From positions 154,859 through 218,858 of the forward strand of contig CALKRN010000006.1 in the NCBI GenBank assembly GCA_937989665.1: a DNA stretch of 64,000 nucleotides, in the 5' to 3' direction. Positions within the stretch are counted from its first letter, which is position 1. Every line of letters begins with the position of its first letter. The position numbers were made by a program, and so were the translations under genes. Source of the stretch: an uncultured Desulfomicrobiaceae bacterium. Lineage in GTDB: Bacteria > Desulfobacterota > Desulfovibrionia > Desulfovibrionales > Desulfomicrobiaceae. The notes below the pieces were generated by a model. It saw nothing but the letters and a program-made list of their open reading frames with translations. It was not told where the DNA came from and did no database searches. Of the stretch, positions 24,220 to 33,721 are shown in pieces.

Positions 24220-24457
24220 GGATCTCCAACGTGCAGCGGGTACCCGCCTTTGTTGCGGCCGCAGCCACGACCGTTCGGATAGCCCGGGCCATACGCCCGT
24301 GCTTGCCGATAATCTTGCCCAAGTCTTCCTTGGCAACCCGCAGTTCAATCGCCACCGACTGCGCCTCCGCTACAGCCCGCACATCCACCGCTTCCGGCCG
24401 ATCCACCAACGATGCGGCGATGAACTGCACCAACTCCTCCAGTACAGCGGTCGCCAT
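24212..24457 (-). CDS. khpA: KH-domain RNA-binding protein KhpA
   Basis: The 81 residues are a single KH domain of the YlqC/KhpA type: LEELVQFIAASLVDRPEAV, the invariant loop DLGKIIGKHGRMARAIRTVV, and a short C-terminal strand. It probably binds RNA with a KhpB/Jag partner. The ATG at 24457 is 4 bp after the rpsP stop. A GTG at 24481 would overlap rpsP and is less likely. Confidence 0.92.
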   Translation of the reverse strand: MATAVLEELVQFIAASLVDRPEAVDVRAVAEAQSVAIELRVAKEDLGKIIGKHGRMARAIRTVVAAAATKAGTRCTLEILE

Positions 24458-24461
24458 AAAC

Positions 24462-24707
24462 TTAAGCAGCAATCCCAGCACGCTTGAGCAGCGAACGCAC
24501 TGTATCGGTAGGCTGCGCCCCCCGAGCCATCCATTCCTTGATGGCGTCGAGGTCCAGCTTCACATCCGCCGGATCTGTCATGGGATTATAATAGCCCACA
24601 TACGCCAGGGCACGACCATCCCGGCGGGACTGGGCCTCCATGACCGCCACGCGATAAAACGGTTTTTTCTTTGACCCCATGCGGGTCAGCCGCAATTTCA
24701 AAGCCAT
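24462..24707 (-). CDS. rpsP: Small ribosomal subunit protein bS16
   Basis: The 81 residues match S16 (MALKLRLTRMGSKKKPFYRV, RDGRALAYVGYYNP, DAIKEWMARGAQPTDTVRSL). AGGAG precedes the ATG at 24707; the longer open frame is not conserved. It is 31 bp after ffh, in the common ffh-rpsP-khpA-rimM-trmD order. Confidence 0.97.
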   Translation of the reverse strand: MALKLRLTRMGSKKKPFYRVAVMEAQSRRDGRALAYVGYYNPMTDPADVKLDLDAIKEWMARGAQPTDTVRSLLKRAGIAA

Positions 24708-24738
24708 TGGATTCTCCTCTTGTTGTCTCAAACTCACA

Positions 24739-26184
24739 TTATTTGCGCTTGCGCTGCTGGCGCTCTTTTTTGCGTTTTTCCCGCAGCTTGTCGCGATCCA
24801 CCTGCCCCCGGCGCGCTCCACCCATCCCCGGCATCCCTCCTACTGGCAGCGGCGGCATCCCCCCACCACTAGGGGCGGCCGGGAGTTTTCCTTGGAGCAT
24901 CTGCTGCATGAGCCCACGCATCTGCTCGAAATTTTTGATCAGCGCATGGACATCCGCCACCGTCACCCCGCTGCCGCGAGCAATGCGCTGACGCCGGCTC
25001 GTGTCAATGATTTTCGGGTTACGGCGCTCCGCCACGGTCATGGCATTGATCATCGCCTCGACCTTGGTCATTTCCTTATCGGGCAACCGGACATCCTGGA
25101 GCTGCTTGCGCAGCTTGCTCATCCCCGGGATGAGTGCCAGCAGGCCTTCCAACGAGCCCAACTTGCGAAGACGGCGCATTTGGGTGCGAAAGTCTTCGAA
25201 ATCGAATTCCGCCTTGCGCATGCGCTCCTGGATGCGCTCGGCTTCTTTGGCATCAATGGTGCTTTGGGCCTTCTCGATGAGCGTCAGCACGTCCCCCATC
25301 CCAAGGATACGCGAGGCCATGCGATCGGGATGGAACACCTCAAACTCGCTGGGCCGCTCGCCCGTACCCACGAACTTCAAGGGCTTGCCAGTGATGCTCT
25401 TGATGGACAACGCCGCGCCACCGCGGGCATCGCCATCCATTTTCGTGAGGACCACACCCGTGACATCTAGGGCAGCATCGAAGGCCTGGGCCACAGTCAC
25501 GGCGTCCTGACCAGTCATGGCATCGGCCACGAACAGGATTTCCTGAGGATGGCAGGCCGCCTTGATGGCCACGAGCTCATCCATGAGGGCCTGATCCACA
25601 TGAAGCCGGCCAGCGGTGTCACAAATGACCACCGTATGGCCGAGACGCCGGGCTTCTTCCACAGCCTGGCGGCAGATATCCACCGGGTTCATCTCCACCC
25701 GAGAAGGGAAGACCGGCACGCCCAGCTCCGCGCCCAACTTGCGCAGCTGGTCGATGGCGGCAGGCCGGTACACGTCTGCGGGCACAAGATACGGGCTCAT
25801 CTTGCGCCGTCGGACAAACAAGGCCAGCTTGGCCGCGGACGTCGTCTTGCCAGACCCCTGCAGTCCCACCATGAGGATGACATGCGGTGGCTTGCCCGTG
25901 AGGACCAATCCCTGGTGCTCCCCCCCTAGGAGGGCGATGAGCTCCTCGTGGACGATCTTAACCACCTGCTGCCCTGGGGTGAGGCTTGCCATGACCTCCT
26001 GCCCCAAGGCCCGCTCCCGCACCCGTTCCACAAAACGGCGCACGACATCGAGATGGACGTCTGCCTCCAGGAGCGCCAAACGCACCTCACGCAGCCCCTC
26101 CTGGATGTTGTTTTCATCCAAGCGGCCGTGACCACGCCATTTCTTGAAAATCGACTCGAGGCGTTCGGATAATCCGTCAAACAT
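24739..26184 (-). CDS. ffh: Signal recognition particle protein Ffh
   Basis: Ffh is the SRP GTPase that targets nascent membrane proteins with 4.5S RNA and FtsY. The 481 residues show the N domain (MFDGLSERLESIFKKWRGHG), the G domain with P-loop GLQGSGKTTSAAKLA, DTAGRLHVD and TKMDGDARGGAALS, and a methionine-rich M domain (MRGLMQQMLQG) ending in a very basic tail. The ATG at 26184 with GGAG upstream is chosen over 26235. A candidate promoter lies upstream (26214-26242). Confidence 0.97.
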   Translation of the reverse strand: MFDGLSERLESIFKKWRGHGRLDENNIQEGLREVRLALLEADVHLDVVRRFVERVRERALGQEVMASLTPGQQVVKIVHEELIALLGGEHQGLVLTGKPPHVILMVGLQGSGKTTSAAKLALFVRRRKMSPYLVPADVYRPAAIDQLRKLGAELGVPVFPSRVEMNPVDICRQAVEEARRLGHTVVICDTAGRLHVDQALMDELVAIKAACHPQEILFVADAMTGQDAVTVAQAFDAALDVTGVVLTKMDGDARGGAALSIKSITGKPLKFVGTGERPSEFEVFHPDRMASRILGMGDVLTLIEKAQSTIDAKEAERIQERMRKAEFDFEDFRTQMRRLRKLGSLEGLLALIPGMSKLRKQLQDVRLPDKEMTKVEAMINAMTVAERRNPKIIDTSRRQRIARGSGVTVADVHALIKNFEQMRGLMQQMLQGKLPAAPSGGGMPPLPVGGMPGMGGARRGQVDRDKLREKRKKERQQRKRK

Positions 26185-26213
26185 GGCACTCCCCACAGGC
26201 AAAAAGGGAGACT

Positions 26214-26242
26214 TGCATAGGCGCCTTGCGCCCATGCGTCAA
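26214..26242 (-). promoter_or_regulatory. Candidate sigma-70 promoter for ffh
   Basis: On the minus strand TTGACG (26242-26237) is separated by exactly 17 bp from TATGCA (26219-26214), within the 79-bp gap between the aminotransferase stop and the ffh ATG. The -35 box is good (5/6); the -10 is moderate. Confidence 0.4.
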
Positions 26243-26263
26243 GAAGAGAGCCAAGCAGCGGCA

Positions 26264-27451
26264 TCAGGCCTGGGCCCGAGCCACAGCGCGGGCAAACCCC
26301 GGCGCAGCGCGCGCAATCACTGTCTCGTCCACGCAAAAGGCGAGCCGGAAATAGCCCGGCAGCCCAAAGCCACGCCCCGGCACGGCCAAAATACGCTCTT
26401 CCGCCAGGAACCGCACAAAGGCTTCGTCATCCCCGCCCGGGGCCTCAGGAAAGAAATAAAAAGCCCCTTGCGGCGGAGCAAAACGGATCCCGGCCTCAGT
26501 CAGCACCTGCATCATCGCCTGCCGGCGGCGGGCATAGATTGTGGTATCCACCTGATGCCCCAAGGCAGCCAAAAGGATGCGCTGGCCGATGGCCGGGGCA
26601 TTGACAAACCCGAGGATGCGGTTGGCCAAAATCATGGCGTCCATGAACCGCCCTGCCTCAGGGATGGCAGGGTGGATGGCCGCAAATCCCACCCGCTCGC
26701 CGGCCAAGGAGAGGCTCTTGGAAAAGGAACTCACCACGACGGCGTACGGATAGGCGGCCAGCATGGAGGGGACCTCCACTCCATCGTAGGTGAGGAAACG
26801 ATACGGTTCATCGGCAATGAGGACGAGGGGACGGCCATGGCGCTGCGAGGCGCGCAGGAGGACCTCCCCAAGGTCAGCTATCTCGCGGGCGCTGTAGACG
26901 CGTCCGGTGGGGTTGTTGGGAGAATTGAGGATAAGGCAGCGGGTCCGCGGCGTAATGGCCGCCTCCACGGCCTCCACGTCCAGGGCAAAATCCCGGGCTC
27001 GCGTCGGCACGACCCGCAGCTGCCCCCCGTGGTTTTCGGCATAAAATCCATACTCCACAAAATAGGGCGCAAGGACGAGGACCTCATCGCCAGGATCGAG
27101 GATAGATCGGAGGACGACATTGATGGCCCCGGCAGCGCCACAGGTGACCACGACGTGTTTCGCCTCCAGGTCGACTCCCTGCTCCACAGTGAGCTGCTGG
27201 GCGAGGGCCTCGCGTAATTCCGGATAGCCAGCATTGGCCATGTATCCAAAAGCAAAGGGGGCCGAGGCCGTCTCCGCCAAGGCCTGCAAAGCCTCGGCCA
27301 CGGCTGCCGGGGGGGGAAGATCCGGGTTGCCGAGACTAAAGTCCTGGACGTTGTCCGCTCCAAAGCGGCGCTTGAGTTCCATACCGGCCTCGAACATGCG
27401 CCGAATCCACGAGGAACGCGTCAAATATCCTTCCACACTGCGAGCCAGCAT
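26264..27451 (-). CDS. PLP-dependent class I/II aminotransferase
   Basis: The 395 residues form an aspartate-aminotransferase-fold enzyme: the N-terminal IRRMFEAGMELKRRFG, FSLGNPDLPPP, GYMANAGYPELREALA, the substrate motif LILNSPNNPTGRVYS, IADEPYRFLTYDG, and the PLP lysine in VVSSFSKSLSLAGERVGF. The preferred substrate cannot be read. The ATG at 27451 has GGAGG 5 bp upstream, so the longer open frame is rejected. It starts 19 bp after the stop of the sigma-54 activator, so the two are probably cotranscribed. Confidence 0.93.
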   Translation of the reverse strand: MLARSVEGYLTRSSWIRRMFEAGMELKRRFGADNVQDFSLGNPDLPPPAAVAEALQALAETASAPFAFGYMANAGYPELREALAQQLTVEQGVDLEAKHVVVTCGAAGAINVVLRSILDPGDEVLVLAPYFVEYGFYAENHGGQLRVVPTRARDFALDVEAVEAAITPRTRCLILNSPNNPTGRVYSAREIADLGEVLLRASQRHGRPLVLIADEPYRFLTYDGVEVPSMLAAYPYAVVVSSFSKSLSLAGERVGFAAIHPAIPEAGRFMDAMILANRILGFVNAPAIGQRILLAALGHQVDTTIYARRRQAMMQVLTEAGIRFAPPQGAFYFFPEAPGGDDEAFVRFLAEERILAVPGRGFGLPGYFRLAFCVDETVIARAAPGFARAVARAQA

Positions 27452-27470
27452 CGTGCCTCCGTACGAGCCC

Positions 27471-28868
27471 TTAGGGCACGCTGATGCCCTGGAGCCGGTA
27501 TTCGTTGAGCTTATTGCGCAGGGTGCGCACCGAAATCCCGAGTAATTCCGAAGCCTTGGTGCGATTGCCCCCAGTAGCACGCAGACTGTGCAAAATCAGC
27601 CGGCGCTCCATCTCCTCCAACGGGAGAATCTCGGGGAATGTGCCATAGTCCGCCGGCGCAGGAGGGGATGCCGCCACCACTTCGCTGTCCGCCGCCGTCT
27701 CGGCAGTCTCAAGATCGTCTTCGTCCCCCCCGCTGCCCTCAAGCAGAAAATGCCGCACTAGGATCGCCTTGCCAGCGGCCAACAAAACAGCTCGCTCCAT
27801 GAGGTTTTGCAGCTCACGGACGTTCCCCGGCCAATCGTGCCGCTGGAGCCACTCCGTGGCCTCGGCAGAGAGTGTTGTACTGGGGTAGCCGTAGGTGTCT
27901 GCAAAGCGGCGTAAGAAAAAATGAGCTAATTCGAGAACATCATCGCCTCGCTCCCGCAGGGGAGGCAGACGCAAGGGAATGACGTTAAGACGGTAAAAAA
28001 GGTCCTGGCGGAACTGACCCTGGGCCACGGCCTCCTCGAGATTGCGGTTCGTCGTGGCGATGACCCGAGTATCGACAGTTACGGGCTCTGTTCCCCCGAC
28101 CCGATCGATCTCGCCTTCTTGCAGGGCGCGCAGCAGCTTGGCCTGGAGGGCCAAATCCATCTCCGAGATTTCATCGAGCAGCAAGGTCCCGCCTGAAGCG
28201 AGCTCGAACTTGCCGAGTTTGCGGGCAATGGCCCCGGTAAAGGCCCCTTTTTCGTGGCCAAAGAGTTCGCTCTCCAAGAGCTGTTCTGGCAAGGCCGCAC
28301 AATTGACCGCCACAAAAGGCCCTTGTCGGCCAGAATGGGCGTGGATGTACCGCGCCAGGACCTCCTTACCTGTCCCGGACTCTCCGCTCACCAGGACCGT
28401 CGCCTTAGAGCGCGCCACCTGCCGTGCCAAGGCGAGGATCCGATTGATGGAGGGGTGGGTACCGACTATAGTCGGCGTCCCAGAGGTCGACGCGGGCTGG
28501 ACCGTCATCGCCGGTGCCGGGGCGTCATCAGGAAGCACCGCCAAGACCTTTTCCACCATAAGCGGCAGGAGCCAGTAATCCCGTGCCCCCAATCCTAAGT
28601 AGTGGCGCACTTCATCGGCACTGCCCCGCTCAGCCACCACCACCACCGGGACCCCATGCTCCACCGCAGCGGCAACGATGTCTGCTGCAGGCAGACCGGG
28701 GAGGCCCGTTTCGCACAGCACAAGGTCTACCTGCCGCGCTACCAATGTCTTGGCGATGGTGGCCATGTCCTCGGCAACAGCACTTACCACCCCAGCCTCT
28801 TTGAGGGGCGCATACAAACCGGTGGCGCGCTGCGGCCGGCACGCAAAGAGGATCCGCCGTTGTGCCAT
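27471..28868 (-). CDS. Sigma-54 activator with degenerate receiver domain
   Basis: This 465-residue enhancer-binding protein has three parts. Residues 1-115 keep the receiver fold but lack its chemistry: the acidic pocket is FACRP, the phosphoacceptor is E53 (VLCETGLPG), the Thr site is Ala and the KP lysine is Leu. The AAA+ domain is intact: VSGESGTGKEVLARYI, GAFTGAIARK (sigma-54 contact), LLLDEISEMDLALQAKLL and the arginine finger region. The C-terminal Fis-type helix-turn-helix is NRTKASELLGISVRTLRNKL. It should activate sigma-54 promoters without phosphorylation. It is divergent from an alcohol dehydrogenase with a -24/-12 promoter. Confidence 0.93.
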   Translation of the reverse strand: MAQRRILFACRPQRATGLYAPLKEAGVVSAVAEDMATIAKTLVARQVDLVLCETGLPGLPAADIVAAAVEHGVPVVVVAERGSADEVRHYLGLGARDYWLLPLMVEKVLAVLPDDAPAPAMTVQPASTSGTPTIVGTHPSINRILALARQVARSKATVLVSGESGTGKEVLARYIHAHSGRQGPFVAVNCAALPEQLLESELFGHEKGAFTGAIARKLGKFELASGGTLLLDEISEMDLALQAKLLRALQEGEIDRVGGTEPVTVDTRVIATTNRNLEEAVAQGQFRQDLFYRLNVIPLRLPPLRERGDDVLELAHFFLRRFADTYGYPSTTLSAEATEWLQRHDWPGNVRELQNLMERAVLLAAGKAILVRHFLLEGSGGDEDDLETAETAADSEVVAASPPAPADYGTFPEILPLEEMERRLILHSLRATGGNRTKASELLGISVRTLRNKLNEYRLQGISVP

Positions 28869-28890
28869 AAGGCAGGGTTTCTAGCCCGTT

Positions 28891-28904
28891 GGCAGGGGCT
28901 TGGC
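28891..28904 (+). promoter_or_regulatory. Sigma-54 (-24/-12) promoter for the adh-kinase operon
   Basis: TTGGCAGGGGCTTGGCA has GG (28891-28892) and GC (28903-28904) separated by exactly 10 bp and matches TGGCACG-N4-TTGCA at most informative positions. The start point would be near 28916, giving a leader of about 94 bp to the ATG at 29010. The divergent gene encodes a sigma-54 activator. Confidence 0.65.
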
Positions 28905-29009
28905 AAGCGAGCGTCCCCCCAAACGCTGCCCGCGACGTTTCCCCTGGCCTTCGTGTGCGGCATTTGCTACACAAGCGCTGTCTTGTACCCACGCTCCCTG
29001 GAGGTCCTC

Positions 29010-30167
29010 ATGGTGCTCGACCAATTGCGCAAATTCGTGGTCCCGGAGATCGTCTTCGGCGCTGGCGCTCTGGAGGAGGTGGGTCACTATGCCCAGGCCT
29101 TTGGCCTAAACCGCCCACTTGTTATCTCGGACCCTGGAGTCGTGGCCGCAGGCTGGACACCGCGGGTTGCCCACCTGCTGCGCGCCGCAGGCGTTTTACC
29201 AACCATCTTTACTGCCCTTACCCCGAACCCCAAGGACCACGAGGTCATGGCCGGAGTGGAAGCCTTTTTTGCCGCCGACTGCGATGGTCTTGTGGCCGTG
29301 GGTGGTGGCAGTGTCCTCGACACAGCCAAAGGAATTGGCATCGTGGCGATGAATGGCGGCCATATCCTTGACTACGAAGGAGTGGACACCGTGACCGTTC
29401 CCATGCCGCCGCTTATTGCCATTCCCACCACTGCCGGCTCAGCAGCCGACATCTCTCAATTTGCCATCATCACCGATACCCGGCGCCATGCCAAAATTGC
29501 CATCATCAGCAAGGCCATTGTCCCGGACGTGTCCCTTGTCGACCCCCTGACCCTAGAGCCTTTGCCTCCAGCACTTACCGCCGCCACCGGGATGGATGCC
29601 CTTGCCCACGCCGTAGAGGCCTACGTCTCCCGAGCCAATTCTCCGTTTACGGACCTCCACGCCCTCGAGGCCGTCCGCTTGCTTCGGGACGCCCTCCCTC
29701 AGGCCGTGGCCAATCCCCACGACATGGCGGCCCGCACCCACACAATGCTCGCCAGCCTGCATGCGGGTATGGCCTTTTCCAACGCCAGCCTCGGCGCAGT
29801 CCACGCCCTAGCCCATAGCCTCGGCGGCCGCCGAGGCCTCCCGCATGGGGAATGCAATGCCCTGCTCTTGCCGGCCGTTGTGGCCTTCAATTTCCCGGCA
29901 GCCGCAGCGCGCTACCGGCAATTGGCCACTGTTCTGGGGATCCCGCTCGACGGCTTGGACGATATGGCCGCTGCCCAAGCCATGGCAGACGCCCTCACCT
30001 CCCTGCGCCAGAATCTCGGTATTTGTGGTGGGCTGCGGCAATACGGCGTCCAACCCGACGATATCCCTCATCTTGCGGCCATTGCCGCCCACGACCCCTG
30101 CCTCATCACTAACCCGCGACCCGCCTCAGTGGCGGACATCGAGGACCTCTATGCCCGACTCCTCTAA
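29010..30167 (+). CDS. Iron-containing alcohol dehydrogenase
   Basis: This 385-residue group III NAD(P)-dependent alcohol dehydrogenase has the nucleotide site GLVAVGGGSVLDTAKGIGI, IAIPTTAGSAADISQFAIIT, and metal-ligand motifs ATGMDALAHAVEAYVSR, AHSLGGRRGLPHGECNALLLP. It should interconvert an alcohol and aldehyde; the substrate is unknown. The ATG at 29010 follows GGAGG by 5 bp. The frame is open far upstream but only as a shadow of the divergent activator. The 3' end overlaps the kinase gene by 17 bp. Confidence 0.93.
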   Translation: MVLDQLRKFVVPEIVFGAGALEEVGHYAQAFGLNRPLVISDPGVVAAGWTPRVAHLLRAAGVLPTIFTALTPNPKDHEVMAGVEAFFAADCDGLVAVGGGSVLDTAKGIGIVAMNGGHILDYEGVDTVTVPMPPLIAIPTTAGSAADISQFAIITDTRRHAKIAIISKAIVPDVSLVDPLTLEPLPPALTAATGMDALAHAVEAYVSRANSPFTDLHALEAVRLLRDALPQAVANPHDMAARTHTMLASLHAGMAFSNASLGAVHALAHSLGGRRGLPHGECNALLLPAVVAFNFPAAAARYRQLATVLGIPLDGLDDMAAAQAMADALTSLRQNLGICGGLRQYGVQPDDIPHLAAIAAHDPCLITNPRPASVADIEDLYARLL

Positions 30168-31998
30168 CCCCCAGATCCTGCAACGCATCATCGGCATCAG
30201 CAACACGTCTGCGCGCAAAAGCCACTATCCCCAGCTCCAACGCACCATTGCCCAACTCCAAGCCGAAATCGCTGAACGCAAGCAAGCGGAAGCCACCCTG
30301 CGCGCCACCTTAGCGCGGCTTGAACGCCAAAACCGGGCTATGGAGCGCCTTTCCAGCCACCAGGCCACTGGCCCCGTGGATGGCGCCATCACGATGGCCT
30401 GTGCGGTCCTGGCCCAAGCCCTCACCCTCTCCCGAGCCACGGTCTGGCGCTTTCTGGAGCAAAGCGCCATCGCGGTGGAAAGCAACCCAGCCCCCCAGCC
30501 CAACGCCATCCCCCTGCCTGATGCCACCTTCTACGCCTCCCTGGCCGCCGCGCCTTTGGCCGTGGCCGATGCCACAACAGACGCCCAAAGCCGAGCCTTG
30601 TGGCAAGCCCTTGGGCATGAACACCCCGGCGGCTTCATCGCCGCCCCCATTCTGGACGATCGAGGCTATTGGGGCATGCTGACGGGGGAAGACGCCAGCG
30701 CTCCACGCCCCTGGTTCCCTGACGAAATCGCCTTTCTCGGGCGCATGGCCGCGCACCTCACCTCGCTCCTCATGATCCACCAAATCCAGCAGCTGCGCAA
30801 ATTTCTGGCCAACGTCGTAGACTCCATGCCTTCGGCCCTCATCGCCCTCGACCGCGAAGGCCACATCACCCAATGGAACCACTACGCCGAGGCCACCACG
30901 GGCAAACCTACTGCTACCGTACTTGGCCGGACTCTCACCGAAGTTGCTCCGCACTTGCGCCCATGCCTTTTTCTTGCCCAACAGGCGTTGGCCACGCGCG
31001 CCCCCCAAAGCCTTCCACGTCAAGTGCGCAGCGATGGCAATCAGGTCATCTACGAAGACATTACCGTTTATCCACTGGTCACCAACGGCGTGGACGGGGT
31101 AGTCATCCGAGTGGACGATGTCACGGAGCGCCATCGCATGGAGCAGATGCTCCTCCAATCGGAAAAGATGCTCTCCGTGGGGGGGCTTGCCGCCGGCATG
31201 GCTCATGAAATCAATAACCCTCTGGCCTCTATCCTTGGTAACGCCCAGGTACTGGCAAGCCGCCTTACGAGCCGTCATCCGGCCAATCTCCAGGCTGCAA
31301 CCACCGCAGGGATCGATTTCGCGGCCCTGCAGGCCTATCTCGAGGCTCGCGGCGTACCGCCAATGCTCTCCGCCATCCAAGAAGCGGCACGCCGGGCAGC
31401 GACCCTCGTGGTCAACATGCTCAGCTTTAGCCGCACGGATGAAGGTCGCGTCCGCCCAACCAACCTCGCCGAACTTATGCGCACGACCCTCGAACTCGCT
31501 GCCACCGACTATGACCTCAAAAAGAAGTATGACTTCCGCAGGATTGGCCTCGAGTTCCACGCCGCCCCGGATCTACCCGCAGTCCACTGCTCCGAGAGCA
31601 AAATCCAGCAGGTCTTTCTCAATATCCTCCGCAATGGCGCCGAGGCCATGGCGGAAAAGGACTATCCTCCCGGCGAGGCCCCCCGCTTTACCATTCATAT
31701 GGAGCGCGTCGGCGAGAGGGTGCAGGTACGCATCGCCGACAACGGCCCTGGCATGGAGGAGGCAGTACGAGCCCGTGTTTTCGAGCCCTTCTTCACGACC
31801 AAACCTCCAGGCAAAGGCACAGGGCTCGGATTGTCCGTAAGCTATTTTATCATCACTCAAGAACATGGCGGTCATCTCACGGTGGAGAGCACGCCAGGAG
31901 AAGGCGCCTGTTATACCATCCAACTGCCCGTCGCCCCCCCAACAAAAACGGAGGCCACAAGGCCTCCGCAGGACGTGGACGCATCCCCCCAGGGCTAA
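30151..31998 (+). CDS. Soluble sensor histidine kinase (coiled coil-GAF-PAS-HisKA-HATPase)
   Basis: This 615-residue kinase has no membrane span. A coiled coil ([20 protein letters not shown]) is followed by a GAF-like domain (about 80-220), a PAS domain ([20 protein letters not shown]), and the H box with phosphohistidine H352 ([20 protein letters not shown]). The ATPase domain has the N box ([12 protein letters not shown]), DNGPGM and [19 protein letters not shown]. It is cotranscribed with the alcohol dehydrogenase (17 bp overlap). The facing activator lacks a phosphoacceptor, so the partner must be another protein. GAGG precedes the ATG at 30151. Confidence 0.93.
   Translation: MPDSSNPQILQRIIGISNTSARKSHYPQLQRTIAQLQAEIAERKQAEATLRATLARLERQNRAMERLSSHQATGPVDGAITMACAVLAQALTLSRATVWRFLEQSAIAVESNPAPQPNAIPLPDATFYASLAAAPLAVADATTDAQSRALWQALGHEHPGGFIAAPILDDRGYWGMLTGEDASAPRPWFPDEIAFLGRMAAHLTSLLMIHQIQQLRKFLANVVDSMPSALIALDREGHITQWNHYAEATTGKPTATVLGRTLTEVAPHLRPCLFLAQQALATRAPQSLPRQVRSDGNQVIYEDITVYPLVTNGVDGVVIRVDDVTERHRMEQMLLQSEKMLSVGGLAAGMAHEINNPLASILGNAQVLASRLTSRHPANLQAATTAGIDFAALQAYLEARGVPPMLSAIQEAARRAATLVVNMLSFSRTDEGRVRPTNLAELMRTTLELAATDYDLKKKYDFRRIGLEFHAAPDLPAVHCSESKIQQVFLNILRNGAEAMAEKDYPPGEAPRFTIHMERVGERVQVRIADNGPGMEEAVRARVFEPFFTTKPPGKGTGLGLSVSYFIITQEHGGHLTVESTPGEGACYTIQLPVAPPTKTEATRPPQDVDASPQG
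31949..31968 (-). terminator. Intrinsic terminator for the transglycosylase gene, inside the convergent kinase gene
   Basis: An 8-bp perfect stem (CGGAGGCC / GGCCTCCG) with a 4-base loop is followed on the minus strand by TTTTTGTT. It begins 27 bp after the transglycosylase stop codon and lies wholly within the last codons of the opposite-strand kinase gene. Confidence 0.8.
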
Positions 31999-33593
31999 GG
32001 GGCCTGGACCACAAGCGTATCTCCTGGTTTCAAGGCCGCCGTCGGCTTGAGCCCGTTCCACCGCAGCACGTCTTGAGGCTCCACCTTAAAGCGGCGGGCA
32101 ATACTCCATACCGTATCTCCAGGTTGGACGGCATAGCGCTGCGGCTCCGCCTTGGTCTCCTGCTTTTGGGCCTCGGGGATGAAGAGCCCCTGCCCTGGAC
32201 GCAAGGTGGGAGACGGTGGCAGGGCGTTGGCCTCGAGGATGGCCTGCGGCGTGACGCCAAACTTGCGGGCAATGCTCCAGAGGGTATCGCCAGGACGCAC
32301 CGCATAATTGGCACGCCGAGCCGTTGCATTGGCAGTCGTCTTGGAAGACACTGCCGGAAGCGACGGCTTTGCTTCACGGGCAGGGACGTACACGGGTTGC
32401 CCTACCACAAGCCGGCCGCCTGCATTGATGGCCAGCAGTTCCTTTTTGGCCACCCCATGGCGCTTGGCAAGCGAATCCCAGGTATCCCCTTGGCGTACCG
32501 TGTACCGGACGAGGCCCGCCACCTTGGCGAGGGCCGGACGGCGGTCGAGGTACTGCCGCGCAGCCGCTGCCTGGTGCAGGGGTACGAGCACGGTGCTCAT
32601 CCCATGCGGCGGTGTGGCTTGACGGCGGTATTGAGCATTGAGGGCCTGGAACTCCTGCCACGGCAGGCCTACCGCCCGGGCAAGGTCCCGGAGGTCTGTC
32701 GCCCCCTGCACAGCAATGGGCACCACCACCGGCCGCTGATCCCAGCGCAATGGCGTAAAGCCAAGTTCTTCGAGGCTGTGGACGATTTTCACGATAGCGA
32801 CAAACTTGGGCACATATGACCGTGTTTCTTGGGCCAGACGAGCTGTTTCGGCCAAGCCATCGAAGCTCTCCGCTCCTGAGGTCTTCATGGCACGGTCAAT
32901 GGTCCCCTCACCAGCATTATAGGCCGCAAGGGCCAGCTTCCAATCGCCGAACTGGGCGTACAGACCCTTGAGATAGGCAATGGCAGCATCCGTGGAACGG
33001 AAGACATCCCGTCGTTCATCTACCCACCAATCGACGCGCAGACCGTATTTGCGGGCCGTCTCAGGCATAAACTGCCATACCCCAGCCGCCCCGGCCCTCG
33101 ACGTGGCCATGGGATCGAATCCACTCTCGGCCAACGGCAGGTAGATGAGGTCCTCTGGCAGACCTGCGGCCCGAAAACGCTCTCGGAGCACGGGCAGATA
33201 CGGCTGGGCACGCCGCAGCCATGTGGCGAAGGTCTCCCGATTCCTCTCCGCATACAGCGCGAGATAGCGCTTCGTGAGTTCATCTTCGGCCGTATCCGTG
33301 CCAAAAAGGGTGCTGGACACGACCAGGGCCCGCTGCGCTCGTTCCGAGAGCTGCGGCGCCGGGCCTTCGAGGACAATACGCTCTTCGTTGGCCACTTCCC
33401 AAGTGACCGCAGTATCGTCCTTTGCCGCTTCGGAGCCGGTGGACACGGAGGTGCCCGGATCGTGGATCACGCCGGCCCCTGTGATCGCTCCTTCTGGCCC
33501 TCCCTCGTGGGTCATCATCCGGGTAGAGGCACACCCCATTCCCATTCCCACAAGCAGAAGCGCGATCACCAACTTCTGGATTATCCCTGTCAA
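31995..33593 (-). CDS. mltD: Membrane-bound lytic transglycosylase with three LysM domains (MltD-like)
   Basis: This peptidoglycan lytic enzyme has 532 residues. It begins with a lipoprotein-like signal (IALLLVGMGMGC, Cys21; the lipobox is not perfect). The SLT domain (about 130-290) has the catalytic Glu in PLAESGFDPMATSRAGAAGV, then WQFMPETARKYGL and LALAAYNAGEGTIDRA. Three LysM repeats follow (YTVRQGDTWDSLAKRHGV; YAVRPGDTLWSIARKFGV; YAVQPGDTVWSIARRFKV). It remodels cell wall in the periplasm. Its stop overlaps that of the convergent kinase by 4 bp. Confidence 0.94.
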   Translation of the reverse strand: MTGIIQKLVIALLLVGMGMGCASTRMMTHEGGPEGAITGAGVIHDPGTSVSTGSEAAKDDTAVTWEVANEERIVLEGPAPQLSERAQRALVVSSTLFGTDTAEDELTKRYLALYAERNRETFATWLRRAQPYLPVLRERFRAAGLPEDLIYLPLAESGFDPMATSRAGAAGVWQFMPETARKYGLRVDWWVDERRDVFRSTDAAIAYLKGLYAQFGDWKLALAAYNAGEGTIDRAMKTSGAESFDGLAETARLAQETRSYVPKFVAIVKIVHSLEELGFTPLRWDQRPVVVPIAVQGATDLRDLARAVGLPWQEFQALNAQYRRQATPPHGMSTVLVPLHQAAAARQYLDRRPALAKVAGLVRYTVRQGDTWDSLAKRHGVAKKELLAINAGGRLVVGQPVYVPAREAKPSLPAVSSKTTANATARRANYAVRPGDTLWSIARKFGVTPQAILEANALPPSPTLRPGQGLFIPEAQKQETKAEPQRYAVQPGDTVWSIARRFKVEPQDVLRWNGLKPTAALKPGDTLVVQAP

Positions 33594-33721
33594 AAGCTAA
33601 CTCCTGGTTGCGGTTCTTCCCTAACCACCACGGGCACGCGGTGGAGCCAAAACGACAATTGCCGTCTACAATAAAAAAAGCCATAAGGCAAACCCCGTCA
33701 CACCATTGTTACGAGGTCCCC

